From Actinernus sp. WN-2022 (Eukaryota; Cnidaria; Anthozoa; Actiniaria; Actinernidae): 64,000 bases of DNA. How positions within the stretch are numbered: the stretch's first letter is position 1; the number at the start of each line of letters is the position of its first letter. A program made the position numbers and the translations under genes. The notes under the pieces are model-generated. The model had not been told where the DNA came from, did not search any database, and worked only from the letters and a program-made list of their open reading frames with translations. Location of the stretch: positions 1,327,001 to 1,391,000 of the forward strand of contig JAOWCC010000553.1 in the NCBI GenBank assembly GCA_030867875.1, in the 5' to 3' direction. Shown in pieces: positions 43,029 through 54,185 of this stretch.

Positions 43029-44362
43029 GTAAGTGGAGAAGTGTGCAATGAAGATATACTTTCGACCATAATGATCGATAGAAAAGTTATAACAATTAAG
43101 AGAGCATAAGTAAGAGAGGGAATCTCTAATACATAAAAGCTAATAAGATCTATTTTTAGTAACCGGAAGCAGTTGAAGAAAGTGGATGGGCATGTACGAC
43201 AACTAAAACAATATTTTGTTGGCATTTGAGAGAGAGATTCCCTCTCGTACTTGTGCTCCCTTGGTTATAACCAATCACTAGTCCAAAAAATTGTTTGTAG
43301 GATATGGGACAATTAAGGATCAGTTGTTTCTCAACAATGCTTGGGATTTTCCTACAGCAGGGCTCGGTTGTTTACTATGAGTAACCTTAGGGTAAACTGT
43401 ACAGATTACAATAATAAATAAAGATTTAACACTATCCTAGGGATACATTAAGTTACACTATATAGCTTTGAACGACCTGAAGTATATAGGTGTCAATAAA
43501 AACTATGCAGTACTAAAGTTTGAAGTAATTTGGAATAAAATTAATATATTATTTACTAATTACAATGCATGTATCTTAATTTCCCGTGATGTCCGTAAAA
43601 TTCCCTCAGTTGAAACGGCCTCTCATTAAAGAAAATGTCATCAAAGCAATCAAATTCAAATTAAATAATGAGGACAGTGTATGGAAGAAACAGGTGGTGC
43701 ACGTATGGACACGCCATTGACACTTCCGGTTCCTGTCCGAGTAGAACTAAGTTCTAATTACTGTGCACATGCGCACTCACTCACGGACACGTTTTTCTCG
43801 GGTTTTCGGAACGTTTTGTTAGCAGGTTTCGAAGCAATAAATACAGGAAAAGTCATAAAGTTTTCTCTTACTTCTAGCGGCGCTTCCAACGTGGAAACAA
43901 AGGAAGATGTACATGTAGTGGAAGCCAGCAATATGTGACTGAATTGAGACAATTAAATGCGTGATTGTTATACTGTAGGATTTTTTCAATATTTTTTATG
44001 CTGCTGTTGCTGCTGCTGGTGTTGTTGGTTTAGTTATTATTATTTAGGGTTATCAGTAATTGCTGCGAGCGAAGCGAGCAGCGAAACTAATCTCAACATG
44101 CTTGGATCCTCGTTCCCATGCCGAACTTCGGAGCCTGGCACTAGAAGGCAGAAGCTATCTGGATTCGACATGTTCGAGATTTCGAGATGTCGAGATCTTC
44201 GGTAAGACGTCGTGTCTTCGGAAATGTTTTCGGTAAATTACCGTCACGAAATCGGAAAATATCATTCGCACGTGCTCTCGATCTCTCTCTTCACAAGTCT
44301 CAACAGACAATACGGATTTGCAAAGCTATTCACGGTAAGTCTGCTTTTACTCGAATATTATC
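43029..44362. other. No confirmed gene
   Basis: An ORF at 43681-43938 (start METGG-like, no motif) and one at 44187-44531 run into the Helitron-type gene in another frame. Neither has family signals. The stretch 44060-44200 is GC-richer (GCTGCGAGCGAAGCGAGCAGC) and may be its promoter region. Confidence 0.35.
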
Positions 44363-46090
44363 ATGTCAAGCTGCAATTTATTTACTTCTGGAAGTATTCA
44401 TCAAGCTCATGCACGGTTTAGTACTGTTTCAAGGGGAAGGCAATGCTCTTTTATCAGTTTTGCAGCTCTTTTATGTGCTCAAACAATTCCAATCGAAAGC
44501 TGGACCACCGAGCGAATCGATCAGATCTTAATCGAGGGAGACAGACTTTACGTCGATGCTCTTACAAGGGGAGTTATCCCAGATGCTGAGACGATATCCC
44601 TCAACCATCTACCAGCTATAGCTTGTTGGTCTATGGAGGCTAACACCAACAAATCGCCCATTGAGGCAACCATATCAAACAAAATCAAACCAAACCAAAC
44701 GAAATCAAACGAAAACTAACCAAACCAAACGCCTATTGAGGCAACCAAATCAAAGCAATCACCAATTGTGGTGACAGAAAGTGAACTACCAATTGTTGTA
44801 GAGCCCATTGAGGCACAAAACAACGAGTATTGGCTGGTAGACTATAACAAATTCTATCAAGGTAGAATTTTCGTCGAGGAGCTTCAAAACGAGGCTCCAT
44901 ACTTCACTTTGCGTTCAGCTTTGATGAATACTTTTGCAGTCAATAGTTATGCATTTGTAGTACTAGAAGGCTATATCATGGCCATAATTAAGACAGTAGA
45001 TTTTATCTATTTATTTGATTCACATGGACGTAATTATATTGGTATGCCTGATCCTAATGGTACTGCTGTAGTTATGAAATATGCTGATATTAATGCATTA
45101 GAACAGTATTTATGTTTACTGTCAGCTGAATTAAATGTGGAAATATTTGAAATCGAACCAGTTGCATTTCAGTCATGTGCACATTTGTATAATAACTGTG
45201 AAATAAATAATACAGGACAAACTGCAGTAAACAATCATGAGCTACAAAAACCTCCTGAAATGCCTAGACTGAATAGAAAGAGAAATCATTGCAAAGAAAC
45301 CGAGGTTGAAAAACATGCTAGACTTGAAAAAGATCGTCTGTATCAACTGAAAAAACGTTCAGAAGAAACTGAGATTGAAAAACGAGCTAGACTTGAAAAA
45401 AACAATCTTTATAAAAAGAGAAAACATTCCGAAGAAACCACGGTCGAAAAACATGCCAGACTTGAAAAAGACAGAAACCATATATCTAATAAGACGATAA
45501 ATTCCAACAAAAGAAATGAAAGTGTTAGCCAGCAAGATTATTTGAAAGATTTCAATGTTGTCAAAAGTGGTCACATCCATGAACAAAACTGGGCAAAGGC
45601 TAATATGGCAAATTTTCACAAATCTGTTGAATATCATACATATCAATGTACACTTTGCGAAGAGGCTTGGCCACTCAAATCTAACCCAAGGTCACCAGAT
45701 ACATTTATTTGTTCTCGATGTTCAAGGGATAAAAAATCTCCTAAAAAGTTTTCAATGGAGAATTCGTTGATTCCGGCTCAAGTGCCACTACAACTGCAAA
45801 ACTTGACTCAAATAGAGGAAATGCTTATTGCTCGTGCTCTCCCTATCATGAGAGTATATATTAAACCTGGTGGTCAGAGAGGTTACTCTGGACATTGTAT
45901 TAATTTACCTCAAAATGTAAAGGAACTTGCATCTTCACTACCAAGATACCCTAAAGACCTGGCTGTAATCATTGTTAAGGTCAAAGGTAGATACAACACA
46001 TTTAAAGATGTCAATGTAAGACGACAAACAGTATATGATGCCTTATTATGGCTGAAGGATGATGAGAACCTCTACCTGTTCTGCCTATAA
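44363..46090 (+). pseudogene. Helitron-type protein: cysteine-protease-like domain plus DUF6570-like region, with an in-frame stop
   Basis: One frame runs from 44363 to 46090 except for TAA at 44717-44719, in a Lys/Asn/Pro-rich stretch built on AACCAAACG/AAATCAAAC repeats. Before the stop: SRGRQCSFISFAALLCAQ (likely nucleophile Cys) and GDRLYVDALT. After it: [29 protein letters not shown] (likely catalytic His), a long Glu/Lys repeat with three near-identical blocks of about 28 residues ([11 protein letters not shown] and variants), then [10 protein letters not shown]...CSRC and [20 protein letters not shown]...NLPQNVKEL. The Cys/His pair suggests an OTU-like or viral-type cysteine protease as seen in animal Helitron proteins; the last part resembles DUF6570. 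The rolling-circle endonuclease and helicase domains are missing. Confidence 0.65.
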
Positions 46091-46397
46091 ACGCAAGGTC
46101 AACCTCTCATCCAATGGATTACTAGCCCACTACACAAATGGGAGCTGTAACTTGACCCAGAAAGCAAGCAAGTGCAAAAACCAGTGGAGCCTCAAGCTCG
46201 TTGTGGAGAGTGAAAATGACAACTTACAGTTGACAGCCTTTCACGTAATGGTCAAGAAACTACTAGCCCTTGCATCCACTGACATCGAGGCACTTACTTC
46301 AAATGAGCAAGTAGAAGAGGCCATATTGTCACTCGACAAGTTGCATGTTTCCTATGACGTCAATACCCGTCACCTCCAAGATGCAGAACTTGTATAA
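46077..46397 (+). pseudogene. RPA-like OB-fold fragment
   Basis: The frame overlapping the end of the previous ORF reads VNLSSNGLLAHYTNGSCNLT, CKNQWSLKLVVESENDNLQL, TAFHVMVKKLLALA and VEEAILSLDKLHVSYDVNTR, ending at TAA. The pattern (C...C.NQW...VE....L..TAF..M) resembles the zinc-binding C-terminal OB fold of RPA1, which binds single-stranded DNA and is carried by many Helitrons. It starts abruptly at about 46056, where the DUF6570-like frame loses similarity, so the two are joined by an internal deletion. Confidence 0.55.
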
Positions 46398-47430
46398 TAA
46401 AAAGACTAAGGCTGCAGATATACTGTTAGTTAAGTTGTTAGTTATTTGCATTATTGTTTTATTACTATTATATTGGAAACTTTTGAAATATTGAAAATTT
46501 TACATACATTTTATCAGATGTTATATAATATGTTGATGTTATTGTTACATTGTTCAACAAAATAATTTCCTGTAACTTACAAAAGAATTATCAAACAAGA
46601 GACTATAATATTAAATTTTGATACATTTTTTACAATAACGTTTAATAGTTGTATTATTGCATTATTAAAATATTACCAAACCAAACACTACCCATATGTT
46701 CATTCAAATGATAATATTATACAGATTGAATTTTATATAATGTTGGGCTCTATATTGATGGCTACAGCAGATTCAAAAGATGGTTCAAACATCAATCTTC
46801 ACATGCGCGACATCTAATTATACAGTCCCCCTATTTATCCAATACACTTTCTATAGCCTCTTAAAGCAGAATCCTACCCTGGTCCCAGAGTCTCATCCCC
46901 CCAGGCTCCCTCGGCTACTAGTAGCCTCAGAACCAGGGTAGCAGAATCTGTGACTGGCTTCCGTTTCACTTTGTCCATCCCTGATGATGGGGCAGGCGAA
47001 GTAAAATGGACGCCAATCACAGCAGAAGTCCCTTTCTTCTTAAATGGCCGATGTCCTACTATTTGCGATCGCAGCACTTCACTTTCTGTTGAAACCTCTA
47101 GTATATATATAATACATACACACACGTGTATACATGTAGGTCGTGTGCTACTGTGGAAACTAAAATTTTAAACTAGGCAGGTAATTTTGGTACCTGGGCC
47201 CAGTTGTTCAAAGCTCGATTAGTGCTATATTCCAATGGTAAGCGGAGTGGTGCAAAATTCAACAATTCAAAATCCCTATCAACATCAACAACAGTTCAAG
47301 ATTTTCTTTCAAGGCTAACATAAAAATCCATCCAGTTTCAACATCGTTCTATTTATACTTTCACAATTTTGCTTTAATTTGTGTCCTGTCCTTAAACATC
47401 TGGGCCTTCTGCTTCGTCTGTTGGCTCTTG
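46398..47430. other. No gene seen
   Basis: AT-rich tail after the Helitron remnant. A short inverted repeat (CTACCCTGGT at 46874 and ACCAGGGTAG at 46932) marks a miniature element of about 70 bp. Confidence 0.45.
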
Positions 47431-49165
47431 TGGATTTTTGTTGGGCATTCCTTTCGCCGTTGTTCCTCGCATGTTTTTGATTTTCTTCTCATTCTCCCCT
47501 TGCTGTTACTCTGTTGCCACATTCCCCCATTTCAGCTATAATCTTTGCCAACACTTATCCCAGCTTCTTTCAATCCCTTTCCTTCCCATCGTCCCGTTCC
47601 CTGGCCTGTCACCCCTCAGGTTGCGCATTAAACTCTTGTTCCATGTTTTGTGCAAATACCTGCATTCTTGCCCGTCCCCTCACGCTGCGCATTAGACTCC
47701 TGGTTAACGTCTGGGTGCGAATACCCGCACTAACACAAAAACCTGATTACAATACAGGGAAAGCTATCCAAGATTTCTTAGATCCCTAGACATCAAACCC
47801 CCGCCCTCCCTCATACAGCAACCAGCCCCCTCCACCCCCTTTTTCCAGCGGCAAATCAATGGCACACCACCAGTCCTCACCAGTTCCGACCATCTCCCAT
47901 TTCACATACCCCACCACGCAGTTCTTGCCGGATACCTACAGCACACCTATTGTAAGACCCCTACATAATACACATACATACATGCACATGCCTTTTATTT
48001 TAATTGTTGTTCTTGTTTTTTGTTGCTGTAGTTGTTATACCAACGTATATTTATATTCTACTATGTCAAGTTCCACTTGCATCCTTAAACGTTCTACCCT
48101 CCACAGGTACTACTCCTCTACGAGTACCTCAGTTAAGGCTAAGTAGGCCCAAACACAATCCACCAGTACGTCAAGACTCTACTACACTGCCTTCTCATAC
48201 ATCCTCCATGCATCCAGCCACAACCCCACACCTCACCACGTTCGTCAATGCATCCTCCCTGCTCTCAGCAACTGACCAACCCCCTCAAAGTGTAATCCTC
48301 TCTCACCAGGAAACAACCGACCCACACAACCAAGCCCTAAACAACCCCCTACTCTATTCACCCCTCTTTCTGACGACGCCATGAACCCTCCCTCGCCAAC
48401 AGACAGCGACCTACTAGATGTTGATCTTGACATGTACAACCCCGACTCTCCATACATAGACCTCACAGAGCAAGAAATTATCTCCCCAACTGCAACCCTC
48501 CATCCACATATCACTGTTGACACCCCCCCCCCCCCCCCCCCCACATACACACACACACATTCACTGCAATCTCACCACACCCTGACCCACCCATGGACTG
48601 TATTCACAATGAAACTTCCACACCACCAGATTACAACACTCTCCGACCTAACATCCCTGAACCGTCCCCACCCAGACCCCTCCCCCGAAATGACCTCCCT
48701 CAATCACAAACAGCCCCTTCTACCTAAACCCACACAAGTCCTTCCCACCACAAACCACTCTCCCCTGACCTCAACAAATACCTCTCACCACAAGTGCCTT
48801 CCTAAACCACAAGAAGCCACTTTTAGCTGACCCCCCTCAAGCTCCTGGCCATCTACGACCTCACTCGTCAGCCCTCTCCAACCAACCCCACTAAGCCGTA
48901 CTCCACACCCCCTCACAACACCCATCCACAAGAGACCTTTCCTACCAAATACCCCTACCACTCACGCCCAAACCCCCAACACCCCACCATCACCAGACTT
49001 CTCCAACAACACACGCAACACTCCCACCTTATCGACCGCCTCACACAACACCTCAACTCAAACATGGTACCCCCAGAACTTGCACGCCTTTCCCCTATCC
49101 CTAACTCCACACCACCAAATGTCCACAAACAATACACAGACATAATACATGATGCTGCCACTTTT
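47431..49165 (+). CDS. Pyrimidine-biased Pro/Ser/Thr-rich coding remnant, unknown
   Basis: The plus strand is strongly C+T rich with few G. Open stretches occur in alternating frames: 47859 on, 48106 on after a CCACAG acceptor (PLRVPQLRLSRPKHNPP), and 48381-48830 (MNPPSPTDSDLLDVDLDMYN, then SPYIDLTEQE). The last has an acidic DLLDVDLDMY/DLTEQE segment in a Pro-rich background and is probably the most genuine. A 20-base C run at 48523-48542 lies within it and may cause frame errors. It looks like a disordered protein from a mobile element or a structural-type gene; no domain is recognised. Minus-strand ORFs here are shadows. Confidence 0.35.
48523..48542. repeat. C homopolymer run followed by (CA)n
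   Basis: Twenty C bases, then ACATACACACACACACATT. The length is uncertain in any assembly, and it lies inside an apparent ORF. Confidence 0.85.
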
Positions 49166-50111
49166 ACATTACAAAGAATTACATTACAAAGAATCTAACC
49201 CACCCACATTTAGCAAATGCAATTCGAGGTGGGGGGTTAGCAAATGTACAAGAGACGATCATATTAACAATTTTCAAACAAAAGACGAACGGAAACAGAT
49301 CTTAAATTACACAAAGAACTTACAAGCAGAACTGACTGCTAAATAAGTACTATTTAAAAAATACAACAATAGAAATCTACTATAACTTACAAGATTTAAA
49401 GACTCAGGCAATTTCCTAGTCGAAAATAAGACAGGAAGTTGAATTTCAGGAGAAGAGCCAACGATGGAAAAAGTTATGGCTTTGCTACATGCTGCATAAT
49501 CTGGGCCATATCAACATAATCATCACAAGACGAAAGAACATCAGTAAGTAAACTTTTGCATTTTTTTTATAAAGACCGTTTTTTTTACAGAGCGTATCGA
49601 GGATGGAATACAATTCCAGACCTTCAGACCACTAAGCTAGCAAAAGTTTAAACTACAACACCACCAGCATGAACTCTCTCCCAGATCACACAACTTTCCC
49701 TACTGCTTCCAACCACTATCATAACGCACAACACACTACCACACATGCACAGACTATTTCCAGCCACACAAACACACTCATCCACTTCAACCAGAAGAGA
49801 CACAATTACCCTCTCCAGTCCCTTTGAAAAGAACCACCCCACCCACTCCTCTCAACAACAACACCACACCCCCGAAAACGCTGTGACATAAGCCTAGTAT
49901 GCGGGATGGACGCTCCTAGTTATGGGCTCCTGGTTTGGTAGAATTCGACAGCAGATGGAACAAACATGAGACCGCAGATCTCATAATGGCCACAACCATT
50001 ATGCATGCATGTACATGAAATCTAAATCTACCTCTCTTTCCCTGAACGTGTTGGAAAATTAACATGTACTTTGTACTGAAGAAATATCAGTGATATAAGA
50101 GATTCTCTTAC
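49166..50111. other. No confirmed gene
   Basis: Begins with ACATTACAAAGAAT in tandem (about 49165-49195). The segment 49650-49880 returns to the pyrimidine-rich, Thr/His/Asn-coding style of 47.4-49.1 kb, so the two may be parts of one original element separated by other DNA. Confidence 0.4.
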
Positions 50112-50537
50112 CTAAAGCCTTTGCGATGTCTATCCATGACAAGCCATACGAACGCATGGTTTGCAGTTCTTCCTTTGTTATGGTGTAATTGGGCCTGCCA
50201 ACAGTTCCTGTGAAAGCTCTTGGAGCTCGATAGGCTAATTCTTCTACGAGGAACGGGACAAGGCGCCTTATTTGATCGACCATTGCTCCAACTTTACTTT
50301 CGAGATGTGCCAGGTTTTTGATAATGGTTGTCAACAATGGTTCCGCGCAGGGCTTGTCTGTGCCGAGGTACTATCTGATGCGCTTAAGGTGTAGAATAGC
50401 CGCTTCCAGGGTGGTACTTAAACGCGTTAGAGCATCGTGGGATGTGGTAGTGTCGTGAATGACATTCTTAGCCTTAATGTATTCTTGAGTCGCAGTTTCT
50501 ACGAAACGTAGAATGGTTTCCGTATCCACGCTCTCAG
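50112..50537 (-). pseudogene. Integrase-type gene exon, copy 1 (with stop codon)
   Basis: Read on the minus strand from an acceptor (TATATATCAG) to a donor (TTTAG then GTAAGAG), it encodes RFVETATQEYIKAKN, a helical region (LLTTIIKNLAHLESKVGAM), VPFLVEELAYRAPRAFTG and VGRPNYTITKEEL...SYGLSWIDIAKALG. The last part is the helix-turn-helix leader typical of integrase-core genes in aquatic animals. A TAG (plus 50371-50373) interrupts the frame where copy 2 has Trp. The integrase core itself is not in the window downstream. Confidence 0.65.
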
Positions 50538-50561
50538 CTGATATATAGAATTGAATATATA

Positions 50562-50911
50562 ATTGGGCCTGCCAACAGTTCCTGTGAAAGCTCTTGGAGC
50601 TCGATAGGCTAATTCTTCTACGAGGAACGGGACAAGGTGCCTTATTTGATCGACCATTCCTCCAACTTTACTTTCGAGATGTGCCAGGTTTTTTATAATG
50701 GTTGTCAACAATCGTTCCGCGCAGGGCTTGTCTGTGCCGAGGAACCATCTGATGCGCTTAAGGTGTATAATAGCCGCTTCCAGGGTGGTACTTAAACGCG
50801 TTAGAGCATCGGGGGATGTGGTAGTGTCGTGAATGGCATTCTTAGCCTTAATGTATTCTTGAGTCGCAGTTTCGACGAAACGTAGAATGGTTTCCGTATC
50901 CACGCTCTCAG
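50562..50911 (-). pseudogene. Integrase-type gene exon, copy 2 (truncated tandem duplicate)
   Basis: About 95% identical to copy 1 at a 374-bp offset, with the same acceptor at its 5' end (plus 50912-50914). Trp is intact at the position of the copy-1 stop (IRWFLGTDKP). It is cut off after GTVGRPNY, just before the helix-turn-helix, and runs into the copy-1 acceptor region. Neither copy alone is complete; the duplication broke the gene. Confidence 0.65.
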
Positions 50912-52415
50912 CTGATATATGAGCAATAAATAATACATTACTATTGCATTAATCGTCAATACTCGCGCATAATATGTGATGAAGAACCACAATTCGGAGA
51001 AGAACGAAAACACAAGTCATCTATCTTGACATCATTTTGTATAGCTAAAACATTATTGAACAAAAAAAACAGTACCGCTGCGTCCAGTTGTTGAAAGCTT
51101 AATAAAGCTAATCCAACCGATTAAGGGTAATACATCAATCACTATATTTTTCTATATCTTACTTGTAAATTTGGAGTTAAAAACCTATTTCTTTTCTACT
51201 TTTATTTCTAGATTGGAGCCGGTATGAAACACCCGTTAAACCAAGAGTAGCACAATCCTTAGTTCACATTTAATCTTGGATAAGCATTAATCGGCTATGC
51301 CAGTATTAATCTGTTTATAGAAAATACTCTAAACCCTTGTGGTAATTAACCGAAAATCAGTTAATGAATGCTAACGGACGTGGTTAGCAAGTAGCAGCTT
51401 ACTTTTCGACTAAGAACTTCCAGAGCCACCAAAGTGACCAGACAGTGTTTATCTCCCGATACGTTATAATCATAGTCTTTCAATAATGGCGGCAAACACC
51501 ACATGTTTCTTATTTGGCGGGGAAACTACATCACAAAAAATGCTGGCGACCAGTCTCGCTTTACTGGTTATACACATATATTGATCAGAAACTACCGTCA
51601 TTCTAGTTCTACAATACGAACCACATCAGCTCGTAGGCTAAATTAAATTCACGTGAACTTCAAGTTCGGTTCAAAATGAGAGAGATTTCAATACTGGCTC
51701 ATGAAGAACAAAAGAACTACGAAACCGAAGGCCCTAATTGATAACGTTCTTTCGTTTAAATTCTGCAGTTACGTTGTCATTCATCTAGACTTGTATTTAT
51801 TCTATGGGCGACGGGATTACTACTTGCTTCACATTTGTTTTTAATAGGATGTAGCAACGCTTGGATCATTAGAGAATACGAACCATGGTATTTCCTGGTT
51901 CATTCAAAAGAGCCACATGGGTCATTCAGTTTCATTACCTGGATGAGAGTGACACTAAGCATGGGAAGCTTTAACGAGGTGTGAACTTTTACAAATCTTT
52001 AGACGCTAAACTGTTTGCCCTTCATTTTCTTGAGCTTTCGCTAACTTTGGATTTAGGGTTCAAAACTCGTCAGATCTTGATGAAACTTGAACGAACCAAA
52101 GTGCGTAAGCGTTTGAAAAAGTAAAATATCAAAAATCGTTTACACACTGACGTACATGTAACAGGCTATCATGTGCTGACTGAATTGTTTATAATGCACT
52201 TTTTTGAAACTACAGTATCGTTTTCCTTTTTTTTCCATTAATATAGCCTGAAAATATATATTTGTTCGAAACAGTCATAATTCCGCACACATTTTTTATC
52301 TAGTTGTTACATGCTGATTGACGGTAGTGCAGTCTTGTAGGTTTATCAGAAGTGAAAAGATATTTTAAAAAAATCATATACATTTTCACAAGCACATTGC
52401 TTGAATACTGCTTAC
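50912..52415. other. No confirmed gene
   Basis: A possible plus-strand exon lies at about 51849-51979 (acceptor TTTTTAATAG, open reading WIIREYEPWYFLVHSKEPHG, then GTGTGA), but no partner exon was found. Later exons of the minus-strand signal-peptide gene should lie here or farther left; none could be recognised. Confidence 0.35.
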
Positions 52416-52482
52416 CTGTTGCAAAAAGGGTGAGGATGCAGAAGATAAAAACAATCAGCGTTCCACAGGAGAGTTTTGCCAT
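52416..52482 (-). CDS. First coding exon of a secreted or membrane protein (signal peptide)
   Basis: Reads MAKLSCGTLIVFIFCILTLF then ATG(L-to-R order on the minus strand: Ala-Thr-Gly), ending at a clean donor (GCAACAG then GTAAGCAG). Lys3, a 14-residue hydrophobic core and small residues before the junction make a standard signal peptide of about 22 residues. The 5' untranslated region lies to about 52660. The mature part cannot be named from this window. Confidence 0.6.
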
Positions 52483-52660
52483 AACGGCTCTCTGGACTCA
52501 CTCGATGCGTAAGCGTTGTCCAGTAATAAATGTAGATGTAATAAATGTAGATGCAAATGACAGTGCCAACTGAACGGAGGAGAGATGAAAGTTTCGTGTT
52601 GTCCACTGAGAGAGCGATGCGTGACTGAAGCGGCAAAACACCAGGCGAGACCACCAGCAG

Positions 52661-53043
52661 CGCTAACTAATCAAGACAAAGGGGTTTACGGTTTCATGTA
52701 AAACAAATTGTTTGGCGGGAAATTTTATGGATAAGAACACTTGTCCTTCGTTCCACGTGTTTGACTATTTATAGTTTTGTATTCATCTAACCATACAAAT
52801 ATAACAACGGTAACACAAAACTGCTCTCGAAACCATTCCCAAACCAAAATTTATAACGATATTACAAAGTTTTGTTTTCAATAAAGTTGCATATGTAACC
52901 AGGTCCCACCTCCTTGTGTACGTACGTGTTAGAAATGACCGGAAATGGTACTGGACCTCCCAGTAAGCCAACAAGATGCTTTTCGTTTCTTTTCTTTCCG
53001 TGCGCGTGAGCTCATTTCTTGAAGCTAAGTTGTCCCGCAAAAA
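52661..53043. other. No gene seen; possible shared upstream region of two divergent genes
   Basis: Lies between the minus-strand signal-peptide exon and the plus-strand RING/TRAF gene. No exon is visible. Confidence 0.35.
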
Positions 53044-53188
53044 ATGGATAAATTAATACTTGTAAAGTGTGGTAAGTAAGCATACTGTACTTGAAACTGA
53101 ATCTACAGTAAAATCGAACAGAATTGGAAGTTACTAATAATACCATGACATACATCCCAAGATACGTTTATCGATTTATTTATTTCAG

Positions 53189-54185
53189 TGATCAGATCAT
53201 GATGGATCCAGTTGTCCTCAAATGCGGACATTCCTTTTGTAAGCTCTGCATAGAGAAAATCAGGAAAAGTATAAATAAGCACTACCCGGTGTGTCGCGAA
53301 GGTAATTTACGGGACATATGCACTACCAATTATGCCCTGAAAAAGCTGATCGCGATGCTTAGTGGCCAATGTAGACTCTGCAAGGTTTCGAGCGAATTGG
53401 GGAATTTAATATACCACCAGTGCCCCGAGGAAGAGATTTCTTGCTCGCTTGACGGCTGCAGCGTTACCATGAAGAGGAAGGAAAGAGGAACACGAGAAAT
53501 CGTGTGTGCAGCGGAAGTTAGCGTGCAACAGCTGTGGTTTCAGTGTCGCCATGGCAAGTATGGATTCACACCTAACGAGCACTGTCCGCATGGCTCCGTG
53601 GTACGTCCATTAAAATGTGACTTAACCCCGAATAGGTCAGCATAATTTCCAGTGTTTAATATAGCGTTGTCAAGTTTACAATCCCACTTTCTATTTTCTT
53701 TCGCTACGCTCAGCCAAATAGAAAGCATTTCTATTTTCTACATATGAATAATGATAACGACGTTTGGAGGGAGCCGCACAGCTGACAGCATCGTTTATTA
53801 CAAGTTATTGTACTATTAACTCAAACTATAAGAGAGCGAGCTACAATATGTCAAGAAAAAAATAGCCGCTGCTGAAATGCGACTTCAAGTGGAATGAACG
53901 TGTGAAGGAGTGGTATTTATAGAACTCCTAATTGATCCCAAAGGGATAATGCAAAAGCATGTATTCAACATGTAACAAAGATTTAATAATATTTCATTTT
54001 ACAGGAATGAAGTAGATTTGCACGTCAGCCAATGCGACAAGCGAATGAAAAAGTGCTCCTTTCCTGGATGCATATTTTGGGGTGACAAACAGGACATATA
54101 AGACTACAATAGGGCAAAAGCTGAAAACCACGTCCTGCTGCTGACGGCACATGCCAATCACTTGACAGACGCAGTTAAAACCAAG
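53189..54185 (+). pseudogene. RING / TRAF-type zinc-finger protein, broken
   Basis: Two exons, 53189-53635 and 54005-54185, join in phase. Exon 1 has the RING core DPVVLKCGHSFCKLCIEKI, then PVCRE, followed by TRAF-type fingers (QCRLCK, HQCPEEEISCSLDGCSV). Exon 2 continues LHVSQCDKRMKKCSFPGC and, after an in-frame TAA at 54099-54101, reads DYNRAKAENHVLLLTAHANH to a donor. TRAF-family RING proteins act as ubiquitin ligases or adaptors in receptor signalling. Two defects stand out: the zinc ligand expected before PVC is Tyr (HYPVC), and the stop falls in an otherwise open frame. A tiny upstream ATG exon at 53044-53071 (MDKLILVKC) has a strong donor but the wrong phase. Confidence 0.6.

Noticed and set aside
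44040..44160. Possible 5S rRNA or other small RNA gene near GCGAGCGAAGCGAGCAGCG
   Set aside because: The short palindromic stretch and CCATGCCGAACTTCGG-like word do not match the box A, IE and C layout or the 5S core.
48245..49161. Gly/Val/Cys-rich minus-strand ORFs
   Set aside because: They are complements of the pyrimidine-rich plus strand. The poly-Gly stretch is the C20 run read backward.
51849..51979. Plus-strand exon between TTTTTAATAG and GTGTGAAC
   Set aside because: The reading frame is open and protein-like, but no partner exon in a compatible phase was found and the donor is weak.
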